Of a stretch of DNA of 64,000 bases, positions 55,058 through 64,000 are shown piece after piece. The position numbers were made by a program, and so were the translations under genes. Under the pieces are notes generated by a model. That model saw nothing but the letters and a program-made list of their open reading frames with translations. It was not told where the DNA came from and ran no database searches. Each line of letters begins with the position of its first letter. The stretch's first letter is position 1. Source of the DNA: Pedobacter cryoconitis. GTDB taxonomy: Bacteria > Bacteroidota > Bacteroidia > Sphingobacteriales > Sphingobacteriaceae. The DNA is taken from positions 744,001 through 808,000 of the forward strand of contig NZ_JACHCG010000001.1 in assembly GCF_014200595.1 (NCBI RefSeq). Direction: 5' to 3'.

Positions 55058-56968
55058 ATGGAATATTTCAAAAAACTGCTCGGTTTACTCAAAACTGAAC
55101 GTGAAGAAGATCAAAATGCTTATCTGAAATTAACGGAATCTTCTTCTGTAGCAGACCGCCGGGCAAATGGTTTAACGTGGTACCCGATTGCAATCAGGGG
55201 TTCTGAGATGAGTCGTGGTGATTATCTGACGGTGGAGATGGAGCGTACTTCTCATCAGGATATCAGTCATCAGCTTCGGTTTGGGGCATCGGTAGTGTTG
55301 TTTTCTAATCATGATCCAAAGGTTGACCGGGTAGAGGGCGTAGTTTCTCACCAGTCTGGCAATAAAATCAAAGTTACTTTACGGACGGATGAATTGCCTG
55401 ATTGGTCGCGTGATGGTAAGCTGGGGCTGGATGTACTTTTTGATAACAATAGTTATGATGAAATGCAGAATGCGCTTAAGCTGGCTGGTTCTCCTTTTGA
55501 GAAGGAGGAGGATGGAAGACTGGTCAGGATTTTAACGGGTGAGTTGTCTCCTTCGTTCAATAATCAGATTCCTTTGTATCGTATTCCTTCTTTAAATGAG
55601 GTTCAGCAGGCTGCGGTGGATAAGATTTTGTGTGCAACTGACCTGGCAATTGTTCACGGGCCTCCTGGAACGGGTAAAACAACAACGCTTGTTCAGGCGA
55701 TAAAGGCGTTGATTAAGCAGGATCATCAGCAGATTTTAGTGGTCGCGCCAAGTAACACGGCAGTCGATTTACTGAGTGAAAAGTTGGCTGATGAGGGGCT
55801 GAATGTTTTGCGTGTGGGAAATCCGGCAAGGGTTTCGGAACGGCTGACGGCTTTGACGCTGGATAGTAAGATGTCTGAGCATAGCAGCATGAAGGAAATG
55901 AAAAACCTGAAAAAGCAGGCGAATGAGTATAAGAATCTTGCGCATAAGTATAAGCGGAATTTTGGCAGGGCGGAGCAGGAACAGCGTAAGGCGCTGTTTA
56001 GTGAGGCGCATAAGATTATGAAAGAGGTGGGCAATACGGAGCAGTATATTATTGATGACCTGGTGACAAAGGCTCAGGTAATTACGGCAACTTTAGTGGG
56101 GTCTAATCATTATACGGTCAGAAATCGTTATTTCCATACGGTAGTTATTGATGAGGCCGGACAAGCACTTGAACCTGCTTGCTGGATACCTGTTTTGAAG
56201 GCTGAAAAGGTGGTTTTTGCGGGTGATCATTGCCAGTTGTCGCCTACGGTAAAGTCTAATGTGGCTGCGAGAAATGGGCTGAGCACTACTTTATTGGAGA
56301 AGTGTGTGGGTTTGCATCCTGAGGCGGTAGTTCTTTTAGAGGAGCAGTACAGGATGAATGAACAGATTATGGGGTATTCTTCCAGGGTTTTTTATGAGGA
56401 TAAGATGAAGGCTCATGTTTCTGTAGCTACCCGCGTTTTAATGGAGGGGGAAGGGCCTGTGGAGTTTGTGGATACGGCGGGTTGTGGTTTTGAGGAGAAG
56501 TTGGAGGGAACGAGTACGACGAATCCTGAGGAAGGGGTGTTTTTGATAAAGCATTTAACGCAGCTGGTGAACAGGGTGAGGGATAGTGGGGTGGCTTTGG
56601 CCGATTTCCCTACGATTGCAGTGATTTCGCCTTATAAGCAGCAGGTGTATTTGTTAAAGGAGCTTTTGCTGAATGCGCCGGAGTTAATGGTTTATGGGGA
56701 CAAGATAGCGGTGAATACTATTGATAGTTTTCAGGGACAGGAAAGGGATATCGTATATATAGGGTTAACAAGGAGTAATAGTGAAGGGGTAATCGGGTTT
56801 TTAGCCGATGTGAGAAGGATGAATGTAGCGGTTACCAGGGCAAAGAAGAAGTTAGTGGTGGTGGGGGACAGTGCGACGCTTTCCAGGTCGGAGTTTTATA
56901 GTGGGTTTATTGGGTATGTGGAAGGGTTTGGGGGGTATAGGAGTGCGTGGGAGTTTGTGGAGGGGTAA
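55058..56968 (+). CDS. IGHMBP2/UPF1-type superfamily 1 helicase
   Basis: 636 residues. An N-terminal OB-like beta domain (about 20-130, VADRRANGLTWYPIAI and DRVEGVVSHQSGNKIKV), then motif I HGPPGTGKTTTL (about residue 200), a stalk rich in lysine, motif II VIDEAGQALEPA (about 365), motif III GDHCQLSPTV, motif IV LLEEQYRMNEQI, motif V DSFQGQERDIVYIGLTRS and motif VI MNVAVTRAKKKLVVVG. An ATP-driven 5'-3' DNA/RNA helicase. The last third of the gene uses unusually many G-rich codons. Confidence 0.94.
   Translation: MEYFKKLLGLLKTEREEDQNAYLKLTESSSVADRRANGLTWYPIAIRGSEMSRGDYLTVEMERTSHQDISHQLRFGASVVLFSNHDPKVDRVEGVVSHQSGNKIKVTLRTDELPDWSRDGKLGLDVLFDNNSYDEMQNALKLAGSPFEKEEDGRLVRILTGELSPSFNNQIPLYRIPSLNEVQQAAVDKILCATDLAIVHGPPGTGKTTTLVQAIKALIKQDHQQILVVAPSNTAVDLLSEKLADEGLNVLRVGNPARVSERLTALTLDSKMSEHSSMKEMKNLKKQANEYKNLAHKYKRNFGRAEQEQRKALFSEAHKIMKEVGNTEQYIIDDLVTKAQVITATLVGSNHYTVRNRYFHTVVIDEAGQALEPACWIPVLKAEKVVFAGDHCQLSPTVKSNVAARNGLSTTLLEKCVGLHPEAVVLLEEQYRMNEQIMGYSSRVFYEDKMKAHVSVATRVLMEGEGPVEFVDTAGCGFEEKLEGTSTTNPEEGVFLIKHLTQLVNRVRDSGVALADFPTIAVISPYKQQVYLLKELLLNAPELMVYGDKIAVNTIDSFQGQERDIVYIGLTRSNSEGVIGFLADVRRMNVAVTRAKKKLVVVGDSATLSRSEFYSGFIGYVEGFGGYRSAWEFVEG
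56903..56966 (+). other. G-rich tract, possible G-quadruplex
   Basis: Runs of three or more Gs at 56903, 56912, 56924, 56930 (six Gs), 56949 and 56962 in about 64 bases, ending at the stop codon of the helicase gene. Loops vary from 3 to 13 bases. Confidence 0.45.
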
Positions 56969-56972
56969 TCAT

Positions 56973-57063
56973 TTTAAAAAAATACAAGCTATGTGAGGCC
57001 GACATTGCCTTCGCCGAAGAGGCTCGGAATGAATGTCCTCACATTAGCTTGTATTTTTTTAAA
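56973..57063 (+). terminator. Large imperfect hairpin after the helicase gene
   Basis: TTTAAAAAAATACAAGCTA pairs with its complement 72 bases later, and TGTGAGG with CCTCACA inside. The 40-base interior has a further CTTC/GAAG hairpin and GACATT/AATGTC pairing. The T7 at the end suits a terminator; the folded interior suggests a small structured RNA. Confidence 0.65.
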
Positions 57064-57211
57064 CTGATTATCTGGTTGGTTGGTGTGGTGGAGGATTAAA
57101 GAGGATTGTTATAGTTAGTGGAAAATAGCAATTTATTGTTATTTTTTTAGGTTTATTCTGAGGTTAATTTTATTTATATAATAAAGTATTAACTGATTTT
57201 AAATTTAAAGT

Positions 57212-57676
57212 ATGAGAAAACCACTACTTATTTTGATTATGGCATTTTTAATGCTATCTGCTTTTATGGCTTGCAGAAAAAAAACTACTGGTTGCCATGA
57301 TTCTGCTGCTACGAATTATGAGCCAAATACTGATGAGAGTTGCAGCTCCTGCTGTATTATTCCTAAACCAAAGGGAGCTCTGCTCATCTGGACAAATATG
57401 GATGATATGTTCGGATGGGGCTTTGGATCATTTTATCTTAATATTGATAATGGTGGACTAAAATTACTCAATAGATATTATGTGACACCACCGGTAAATT
57501 GTGTAAATCAAATTGGTGGCTATTACTATCTTGATGAAGGTGATCACTTTTGCCAGATTTATGGGTATGATGGTACAACTCTTTTACAACAAGGAACTCT
57601 AACTGTTAAGGGGAATCAATGTAATATGATGCAATTGCATCCTATGGGCGCAAGAGGAGTAGCCTGGCTAAGATGA
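57212..57676 (+). CDS. Cys-rich hypothetical lipoprotein
   Basis: 154 residues with lipobox FMAC. Right after the anchor is a GCHDSAATNYEPNTDESCSS segment with CC following, close to the GCTDPxAxNYNPxAxxDDGSC motif often seen near the ends of marine and Bacteroidota surface proteins. The rest is beta-rich with aromatic residues (WGFGSFYLNIDNGG, GGYYYLDEGDHFCQIYGYD). Eight cysteines suggest disulphides. No known family or function. Confidence 0.65.
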   Translation: MRKPLLILIMAFLMLSAFMACRKKTTGCHDSAATNYEPNTDESCSSCCIIPKPKGALLIWTNMDDMFGWGFGSFYLNIDNGGLKLLNRYYVTPPVNCVNQIGGYYYLDEGDHFCQIYGYDGTTLLQQGTLTVKGNQCNMMQLHPMGARGVAWLR

Positions 57677-57938
57677 AAAGGCTATAAAACTTCTTAAAGT
57701 CAATTCTGAAATTGCGGTGCTGGAAAATTAATGAAATGAACAGAGAAAGAACAGAAGTCACGGATAGGGCTTTAGGGGCTTGTTTTAAGGGCATTATATT
57801 GATTTATTATCAGGAAAGGATAATTTTTTTTTAGGTATTTCTTTTTATTGCCTTTTATAATTCCATATATTAGATCTTAAGGTTTGGTAATCAGTGTTTT
57901 GTTTGGGAGATAGACCAAAGCCCTGAAAATATATATGT

Positions 57939-58649
57939 ATGGGATTATTTGATTTTTTAAATACCAATGAGAATGATGCTGATGAACGTGGAGACGATCA
58001 TTCTTCTTATTCCAGAGGTACTGACATGGGGTTTATCGAAAATCTGGTTAACTTATTTGCAACTAAACCTGCTGTGTCAAAGGCCTATTTTGGTTTGTTG
58101 TATGATGAGGAAAAGGATGATAATGATCTGTTTTTGGCGGTAGCGCATCTGGGGGATGGGGAAGGACTGAAAAAGTTGACGCATTATATCAAAAAGACAT
58201 TTTTGCCGGATGTTCCCTTATTTTATACTTCAACGGTTGATCAACCGGAATTACTGGACTTTATTGAGGGAAGTAATTTCCCGTTTTATGTAAAGGACAA
58301 GCCTCAGCCGCTAAGTGTACTGGTAATGAAACAGTGGTTCGATCCTTCTTATAAGAAAAGTTTTGTGGAAAGGATCAAGCTTTCAAAGGTCACTTCTCTT
58401 TTTAAGGATTTTGATCCGCTGAGTAATGGGATCGATTTTCAGACTTTTGTAAGGGACGGGAGAGAGTTTATCCCCTTGTTCTCTACTAAAGAAATGGTAT
58501 TCAAGAGCGGGATGACCGAAGTGCCAGGCGATTTGACGGTAGCAGAATTCGACTGGCGAAGTATTGATGAAGCAATTGACGGGAGTTTGAAGTCGCATTT
58601 TTTTGTTCTTAATCCTGGTACTTCTTTCGAGGTAGAGTTTGTTACTTAG
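57939..58649 (+). CDS. SseB-like protein, unknown role
   Basis: 236 residues, cytoplasmic. Two beta-alpha modules: residues about 45-110 (KAYFGLLYDEEKDDNDLFLA) and about 165-236 (FVRDGREFIPLFSTKEMVFK, then LVLNPGTSFEV-like end). The second resembles the SseB N-terminal fold, the first its C-terminal one, in reversed order. The match is by shape of the sequence only. It stands alone. Confidence 0.5.
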   Translation: MGLFDFLNTNENDADERGDDHSSYSRGTDMGFIENLVNLFATKPAVSKAYFGLLYDEEKDDNDLFLAVAHLGDGEGLKKLTHYIKKTFLPDVPLFYTSTVDQPELLDFIEGSNFPFYVKDKPQPLSVLVMKQWFDPSYKKSFVERIKLSKVTSLFKDFDPLSNGIDFQTFVRDGREFIPLFSTKEMVFKSGMTEVPGDLTVAEFDWRSIDEAIDGSLKSHFFVLNPGTSFEVEFVT

Positions 58650-58824
58650 GAAGATCATGGGCTGTAATGCTGATCTGACGTTGTTATGATACCTTTTCTT
58701 TTTATACAAAAAAATAGATATGTATCTTTAAAAAATATTGGAGTCTGTTCGAAGTTTAGCTGATAAATTTTAAACAGGCTTCTTTTTTTAGGTCTCCTCT
58801 AATCAACATTACGTTTATTGACAA

Positions 58825-59649
58825 ATGAATAGAATTGAAAATTATGCAGCAGTGTTTTCTGAAAGGATCATCAGTGGTCTGCCAAACTTTATTCTTGCTA
58901 TAGTTACTCTTTTAGCCGGTATCTGGCTGATCAAATGGTTTCTTGGTTTTATACACCGCCGCTTTCAACGAAATACGGTTGATATTTCTTTGAGTGAGTT
59001 TTTAGTCAGTATTATCAGGGTCATCCTCTATATTTTACTGGTTATTTCGTGCGCTTCAATGATAGGGATACAAACGAGCTCTTTTGTTGCGGTTCTGGCT
59101 TCGGGTGGTCTGGCTGTTGGCCTGGCTTTACAGGGCAGTCTTTCCAATTTTGCAGGTGGGGTCCTGATCTTGCTTTTTAAGCCTTTTAGGGTCGGTCATA
59201 ATATTAGTGCTGCAAATAATGTCTCGGGAACGGTACTGAAGATCGATATTTTATATACAACGTTAAAGGCGGGCAATGGTACAACGATTTATGCACCTAA
59301 TGGCCCGCTGGCAAATGCGGTAATCAATAATACCTCGGATAATGAGATCCGCCAGGCAGAGTATAAGATTAGTATTTCTTTTGATACAAATATTGATAGT
59401 GCACGTAAGGTGATACTGGGGGTGCTGGAGAGTGATGGGTTAATCCTTAAGGACCCTAAGCCGGTCGTACTGGTTTCTTCACTGGAAGATAGTGCGGTAG
59501 TATTGTTAGCGAGGGCATGGGCACCAAATGGGAACTTCTGGGCTGTTTATTATGATAACTATCAAAAGATCAAAGAGGCATTAGAAAAGAATCAAATTAT
59601 TTTATCAAAAAAAGCTGAGGTATATGTGATGACAAATCGCGTATCTTAA
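58825..59649 (+). CDS. MscS-family mechanosensitive channel
   Basis: 274 residues, small-conductance channel. Three membrane helices: about 16-40, 55-80, and the pore helix carrying ASGGLAVGLALQGSLSNFAG, the MscS signature, followed by the beta domain with KPFRVGHNI and VLKIDILYTTLKAGNGTT. It vents solutes on osmotic downshock. Length normal for simple MscS. Followed 20 bases later by cysE, same strand. Confidence 0.92.
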   Translation: MNRIENYAAVFSERIISGLPNFILAIVTLLAGIWLIKWFLGFIHRRFQRNTVDISLSEFLVSIIRVILYILLVISCASMIGIQTSSFVAVLASGGLAVGLALQGSLSNFAGGVLILLFKPFRVGHNISAANNVSGTVLKIDILYTTLKAGNGTTIYAPNGPLANAVINNTSDNEIRQAEYKISISFDTNIDSARKVILGVLESDGLILKDPKPVVLVSSLEDSAVVLLARAWAPNGNFWAVYYDNYQKIKEALEKNQIILSKKAEVYVMTNRVS

Positions 59650-59669
59650 ACATTTAAAATCCACCTATA

Positions 59670-60482
59670 ATGAACGAAGAATTTTATCTTCATATCTACA
59701 ACAAACAAAGCCAGATTGAAGCCATACCATCTAACCTTGAAATCGCGGAATGGGCCGTAAGCCTGTTAAATTTAGTTTATCCGGAAAGATTAACTAATCC
59801 TGCACATACGTTAGAGGAAATTAAGGGTTATTTTAGTCATTCTGAACAGGAGTTACTTCATATTTTACAGAAAACAAAGGCTTGTACGGCTTGTAATCAT
59901 CACATTATTGCGGAGACTTTTTACAATGAGCTTCCGGAGTTATTCCGTCAAATGAATACGGATGTTACGGCTACACTGAGTGGTGACCCGGCGGCAAGAA
60001 GTGAATTCGAAATTATCAGGACTTACCCGGGTTTTCTTGCTATATCAATTTATAGAATCGCTCATAAGTTACTGAAAATGGGTATTCCTTTGATTCCAAG
60101 GGTACTCACTGAGTATGCGCATTCGGCAACGGGCATTGATATCCATCCGGGAGCTGAAATCGGAGAGTATTTATTTATAGATCATGGTACTGGTTTGGTG
60201 ATTGGGGAAACAACGAAAATTGGTAACCATGTGAAACTATATCAGAATGTTACGCTTGGAGCACTGAGTGTGGAGAAATTCATGGCGAATACTAAAAGAC
60301 ATCCCACAATCGGGGATCATGTGATCATTTATTCGGGTGCAACTATCTTAGGCGGGGATACGGTGATCGGAGAGCGCAGTGTGATCGGTGGAAATGTATG
60401 GCTGACCAAGAGTGTTCCGCCAAATTCAACGGTATATCATCAGTCGGCAATGAAAGTGATAGAAACAAAAAGCAAAATTTAA
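59670..60482 (+). CDS. cysE: Serine O-acetyltransferase
   Basis: Makes O-acetylserine, the first step of cysteine synthesis. 270 residues, the EpsC/CysE type with a long helical N-terminus (1-130) and a left-handed beta-helix (about 150-250): HPGAEIGEYLFIDHGTGLVI, GETTKIGNHVKLYQNVTLGA, GDHVIIYSGATILGGDTVIG. The stop is 2 bases from the start of cysM, so the pair is one operon. Confidence 0.95.
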   Translation: MNEEFYLHIYNKQSQIEAIPSNLEIAEWAVSLLNLVYPERLTNPAHTLEEIKGYFSHSEQELLHILQKTKACTACNHHIIAETFYNELPELFRQMNTDVTATLSGDPAARSEFEIIRTYPGFLAISIYRIAHKLLKMGIPLIPRVLTEYAHSATGIDIHPGAEIGEYLFIDHGTGLVIGETTKIGNHVKLYQNVTLGALSVEKFMANTKRHPTIGDHVIIYSGATILGGDTVIGERSVIGGNVWLTKSVPPNSTVYHQSAMKVIETKSKI

Positions 60483-60484
60483 GC

Positions 60485-61363
60485 ATGGGAACTTTAATAG
60501 ATTGCATAGGAAATACGCCTTTAGTAGAAATTACAAAGCTAAATCCGAACCCGGCAGTCCGGATTTTCGCTAAACTGGAAGGTAATAATCCAGGCGGAAG
60601 TGTAAAGGACAGGGCTGCTTTAAATATGATCCGCAGTGCAATGGAACGTGGTGAAGTTACGAAAGAAACGAAGTTAGTAGAGGCCACCAGTGGAAATACT
60701 GGTATTGCACTGGCAATGATTGCGTCTATTTATGGGCTGGATATTGAGTTGGTCATGCCTTCGAATTCCACAAGGGAACGTACGCTGACCATGGAAGCTT
60801 TTGGTGCAAAGGTTACTTTGCTGGAATCTATTGAGAAGTGCAGGGATTATGCGGAGGAAAAGGGCATTACGCCGGGTTATTTTCTGTTAAATCAATTTGC
60901 AAATCCTGATAATTACCTGGCGCATTATAAAACAACAGGCCCTGAGATATGGAAGGATACTGAACACCAGATTACGCATTTTGTGAGTTCAATGGGGACT
61001 ACGGGTAGTATAATGGGAAATTCTATGTATTTAAAGGAGAAGAATCCGGAAATTCAGATTGTAGGCTGTCAGCCAACGGAAGAGTCTTCAATCCCTGGGA
61101 TCAGAAGATGGCCAAAGGAATATCTTCCTAAAATATTTGATGCGTCAAGGGTAGACAGGGTAATGGATGTTTCGCAGGAAGAGGCTTCGGAATATACCAG
61201 GCAAATGGTAAAAGCGGAAGGGATCTTTGCCGGGATGAGCAGCGGTGGTGCTTTGGCTTGCGCACTTAGACTGGCTTCGGAGTTAACTTCAGGAGTGATC
61301 GTTTTTATAGCTTGCGACAGGGGGGACCGGTACCTGAGCAGCGATTTGTTTTTAAGTAAATAA
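60485..61363 (+). CDS. cysM: Cysteine synthase (CysM type)
   Basis: Converts O-acetylserine and sulfide to cysteine with PLP. 292 residues from the ATG at 60485, which opens MGTLIDCIGNTPLVEIT; the frame extends back into cysE. PLP lysine in NPGGSVKDRAALN, SGNTGIALAMIA (phosphate loop), GTTGSIMG, and SSGGALACALR. The RRWPKEYLP segment fits CysM rather than CysK. Coupled to cysE. Confidence 0.95.
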   Translation: MGTLIDCIGNTPLVEITKLNPNPAVRIFAKLEGNNPGGSVKDRAALNMIRSAMERGEVTKETKLVEATSGNTGIALAMIASIYGLDIELVMPSNSTRERTLTMEAFGAKVTLLESIEKCRDYAEEKGITPGYFLLNQFANPDNYLAHYKTTGPEIWKDTEHQITHFVSSMGTTGSIMGNSMYLKEKNPEIQIVGCQPTEESSIPGIRRWPKEYLPKIFDASRVDRVMDVSQEEASEYTRQMVKAEGIFAGMSSGGALACALRLASELTSGVIVFIACDRGDRYLSSDLFLSK

Positions 61364-61377
61364 CCCCTGTATAAAGG

Positions 61378-61415
61378 AAAAGCCTCAGCCGATTTGAATC
61401 AGCTGAGGCTTTTTT
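61378..61415. terminator. Bidirectional terminator between cysM and maeB
   Basis: AAAAGCCTCAGC and GCTGAGGCTTTT with a 12-base loop; A-tract left, T-tract right, serving both convergent genes. Confidence 0.88.
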
Positions 61416-61431
61416 ATGGAGTTATAGCAGT

Positions 61432-63693
61432 TTATTGTGCGTCTACTACAGCAATTGTAATCATATTCACGATCTCTCTAACAGAACTGTCCATTTGTAA
61501 AACGTGTACTGGTTTGTTCAGACCTAAAAGAATTGGGCCTACTGCTTCTACATTTCCAAGTTCCTGCAATAATTTGTAGGCAACGTTTCCTGATTCCAGG
61601 TTAGGAAAGATTAAAGTGTTTGCTGGACTCCCTTTTAAGCTGGAGAACGGGTAGTTACTTTGCAGCAATTCTGCGTTCATTGCAAAGTTAGCCTGCATTT
61701 CTCCGTCAACAATCATATCAGGATATTTTTCTTTTAGCAATGCAGTCGCAATCCTCATCTTATCTGGAACCGAGCCAGTGTTAGAGCCAAAGTTTGAGTA
61801 AGATAATAAGGCGATACGTGGTGTGATATTGAATTCTTTAATAGTTTCGTTTATCATTCCGGTAATATCTACCATATCTTGTGCTGAAGGATCAGGATTT
61901 ACAGTCGTATCTCCTAAAAATACAGGCCCTTTTTTAGTCAGCATCATGTACATACCAGCGATTTTTTTAACGCCAGGTTTAGTACCGATAACCTGTAATG
62001 CAGGTTTCAGGGTTGATTTGTAGTTTTTAGTCAATCCGGAGATCAATGCATCAGCTTGTCCGAATTCTACCATACTTGCACCGTAATAGTTACGGTCACG
62101 CACAAGTTTCTTCGCTTCATATAAAGTAATGCCACGTCTCTGACGTCTTTGGAAAAGGTGATCTGCAAATTTATCAGATTCCTCTGTTCCCTGCCATGGG
62201 TCAATGATTTCAACATCGCCGAACTCAATTCCATGTTCCAGGATGATTTTCTGGATTTTAGCTACATTTCCTAATAAAATAGGCGTTGCAATACCTTCGT
62301 CCTTAACAATCTGTGCCGCTTTTAATATTTTATAATTATCAGCTTCAGCAAATACTACACGTTTAGGGGCAGATTTTGCTTTGCTGGCAAGGTTTCTCAG
62401 GATTTTATCGTCAGCACCTAATCTGATTTGTAATTCTTCCTGGTAAGCGTTCCAGTCTGTAATGTGTTTACGGGCAACACCAGATTCCATCGCCGCCTTG
62501 GCAACAGCAGTAGAAACAATACCGATTAATCTTGAATCAATAGGTTTTGGAATAATATAGTCTTTTCCGAACTTCAGGTTTTTTGCTTTGTAGGCAAGAT
62601 GTACAATTTCTGGAACAGGAAGTTTAGTCAGCTCAGCAATTGCTCTTACAGCAGCCAGCTTCATTTCTTCATTAATCGATGTAGCACGTACATCCAGCGC
62701 ACCGCGGAAGATATATGGGAATCCTAATACGTTATTTACCTGGTTAGGGAAATCGGAACGTCCGGTTGCCATGATAATATCTTTACGGCTATTGATCGCA
62801 AGGTCATAAGCAATTTCAGGATCAGGATTAGCTAAAGCAAATACAATCGGGTTTTTGGCCATTGACTGTACCATCGCTACCGAAACTACATTGGCTGCTG
62901 AAAGACCTAAAAATACGTCTGCACCTTTCATTGCTTCAGCTAAAGTGCTGATATCTTTTCTTGGTGTAGCGAATTCCATACGCATTGGATCAAGGTCGGT
63001 ACGGTCAACATTCACAATGCCATCCTTATCGAATACCAGCATGTTTTCCTTTTTGACACCTAATTTAAGGTATAGTTTGATACAGGATACTGCCGCTGCA
63101 CCAGCTCCGCTTACCACAAGCTTTATTTTCTCAATTTTTTTATGCTGCAATTCACAGGCATTCAATAAAGCTGCACTGGTAATAATTGCTGTTCCATGCT
63201 GATCGTCGTGCATGACCGGGATATTCATTTCTTCTTTTAAGCGGCGCTCGATTTCAAAACACATCGGCGCTGCAATATCTTCAAGGTTTACACCTCCAAA
63301 AGTTGGTTCTAAGGCTTTTACTACGTTTACAAATTCATCAGCAGTAGTGGCATTGATCTCTAAATCGAAAACATCGATGTCAGCAAAGATTTTAAATAAC
63401 AATCCTTTACCTTCCATCACTGGTTTACTCGCTGCCGGGCCGATATTTCCTAAGCCTAATACTGCGGTTCCATTACTGATTACTGCGACCAGATTACCTT
63501 TAGCTGTATATTTATATACGTCTTCAGGGTTTCTGTATATTTCCATACAGGGTTCCGCTACTCCAGGTGAATAGGCAAGTGCTAAATCTCGTTGTGAATT
63601 TGTTGGCTTGGAAGGTACGACTTCAATCTTACCTGGCCGGCCATCAGAGTGATAATCTAATGCGTCCTGTTTACGGTTTGTTGCTTTGTTCAT
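61432..63693 (-). CDS. maeB: NADP-dependent malic enzyme with phosphotransacetylase domain
   Basis: 753 residues, oxaloacetate-decarboxylating malic enzyme fused to a phosphate acetyltransferase-like domain. N-terminal catalytic part (1-430): [36 protein letters not shown] (with the NAD(P) fold after it) and [21 protein letters not shown]-terminal half (431-753): [16 protein letters not shown], and a [17 protein letters not shown] segment. This is the normal two-domain arrangement; the PTA half is usually regulatory and not catalytic. Confidence 0.96.
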   Translation of the reverse strand: MNKATNRKQDALDYHSDGRPGKIEVVPSKPTNSQRDLALAYSPGVAEPCMEIYRNPEDVYKYTAKGNLVAVISNGTAVLGLGNIGPAASKPVMEGKGLLFKIFADIDVFDLEINATTADEFVNVVKALEPTFGGVNLEDIAAPMCFEIERRLKEEMNIPVMHDDQHGTAIITSAALLNACELQHKKIEKIKLVVSGAGAAAVSCIKLYLKLGVKKENMLVFDKDGIVNVDRTDLDPMRMEFATPRKDISTLAEAMKGADVFLGLSAANVVSVAMVQSMAKNPIVFALANPDPEIAYDLAINSRKDIIMATGRSDFPNQVNNVLGFPYIFRGALDVRATSINEEMKLAAVRAIAELTKLPVPEIVHLAYKAKNLKFGKDYIIPKPIDSRLIGIVSTAVAKAAMESGVARKHITDWNAYQEELQIRLGADDKILRNLASKAKSAPKRVVFAEADNYKILKAAQIVKDEGIATPILLGNVAKIQKIILEHGIEFGDVEIIDPWQGTEESDKFADHLFQRRQRRGITLYEAKKLVRDRNYYGASMVEFGQADALISGLTKNYKSTLKPALQVIGTKPGVKKIAGMYMMLTKKGPVFLGDTTVNPDPSAQDMVDITGMINETIKEFNITPRIALLSYSNFGSNTGSVPDKMRIATALLKEKYPDMIVDGEMQANFAMNAELLQSNYPFSSLKGSPANTLIFPNLESGNVAYKLLQELGNVEAVGPILLGLNKPVHVLQMDSSVREIVNMITIAVVDAQ

Positions 63694-63905
63694 CTTGTGT
63701 GTGTATCCTTGATCTTTGTTGTGCTCAGGGGAGTAGATTACTCCGAAAGCTAATAAGTGGTCGAAAGTAGGTATATGTTTAAAATAATACTAGAAAATAA
63801 TGGTGAAATTACCTGAAAGTGACCGTTAGATGTAAGAAATTTTTATATAATAGCTGATTTGTGAAAAATCTGACGTACTTTCACAGGAAAAACTAATTGT
63901 AGCCT

Positions 63906-64000
63906 ATGGCATTTTTGAGTATAGTATTGGATCCGCCAACTTATGGATGGGCTGATACTAATGGTAATTTATCTAAGCCGACGACTCGTCAGTTGTTGCA
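63906..64000 (+). CDS. Start of an unidentified gene, partial
   Basis: ATG at 63906 begins MAFLSIVLDPPTYGWADTNG and the frame is open to the window end (31 codons). This resembles, in memory only, the opening of Bacteroidota fatty-acid desaturases. Too short for a firm call. Confidence 0.4.
   Translation, partial: MAFLSIVLDPPTYGWADTNGNLSKPTTRQLL

Noticed and set aside
63212..63574. 120-codon plus-strand frame
   Set aside because: Antisense to maeB, no independent support.
1..64000. Mobile element or prophage
   Set aside because: No transposase, integrase, terminal repeats or phage genes seen; gene content and composition look chromosomal throughout.
1..64000. tRNA or rRNA genes
   Set aside because: I found no cloverleaf with the TTCGA-type arm in the gaps, and no rRNA-like sequence.

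Overview
The window reads as a stretch of chromosome from a Bacteroidota bacterium of the Sphingobacteriaceae type, most likely Pedobacter or a close relative. The signs are SusC/SusD outer-membrane pairs, a FecI/FecR/TonB-receptor signalling cassette whose FecR has the Bacteroidota C-terminal domain, a PorP/SprF-type protein beside a large adhesin ending in a gliding-type (CHU_C) domain, a GH29 fucosidase with discoidin-like modules, an IGHMBP2-type helicase, TAnnTTTG promoter boxes and the general absence of Shine-Dalgarno sequences. Base composition is moderately AT-rich, roughly 40 % GC by eye. I see no tRNA, rRNA, CRISPR array, transposase or prophage.

Layout. 1-4567 (minus) is a tripartite RND efflux operon: fusion lipoprotein, pump and outer-membrane factor, the last cut by the window edge. 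4632-8896 holds a DUF2480 protein, an Fe-S type winged-helix regulator with a near-perfect operator, a Tat-exported Dabb protein, a secreted EEP-fold phosphodiesterase and an S41 protease lipoprotein. 8976-22092 is the most distinctive block: ECF sigma factor, FecR anti-sigma, an STN-bearing TonB receptor, a predicted beta-helix lipoprotein, a small lipoprotein, a 1587-residue MBG-repeat adhesin exported by type IX secretion and a PorP/SprF-like partner. 22381-28496 is a ROK regulator with a SusC/SusD pair but no hydrolase. 28766-32018 has a 47-residue small protein, a two-domain XRE regulator, and histidine decarboxylase divergent from an Lrp/AsnC regulator, with a stand-alone receiver protein overlapping its 3' end.

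32355-36678 holds a VirJ-like hydrolase, an exported chorismate mutase overlapping a GHKL ATPase that looks C-terminally truncated, a cyclophilin, LspA and an iron-permease-like protein. 36761-45482 carries mostly housekeeping and stress genes: DUF892, L,D-transpeptidase, hydrolase, PAP2, PepD, FabV, a thrombospondin type-3 repeat protein and OhrR/Ohr. An AT-rich gap of about 840 bp with two head-to-head perfect DnaA boxes precedes dnaA (46320-47750). It is either the dnaA autoregulatory region or part of oriC. The remainder has D-lactate dehydrogenase, SelO, an orphan ECF sigma factor, GH29 fucosidase, a DUF6515-like protein, an IGHMBP2-type helicase with an unusually G-rich end, two poorly known proteins, MscS, CysE-CysM and MaeB, and ends in the first codons of another gene.

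Functionally, the window mixes envelope transport and signalling (three TonB-type receptor or efflux loci) with core metabolism (cysteine synthesis, fatty-acid elongation, malate oxidation). Best candidates for something undescribed are the FecIR-controlled receptor/lipoprotein/adhesin/PorP locus, the chorismate mutase-ATPase overlap and the orphan ROK-SusCD unit.
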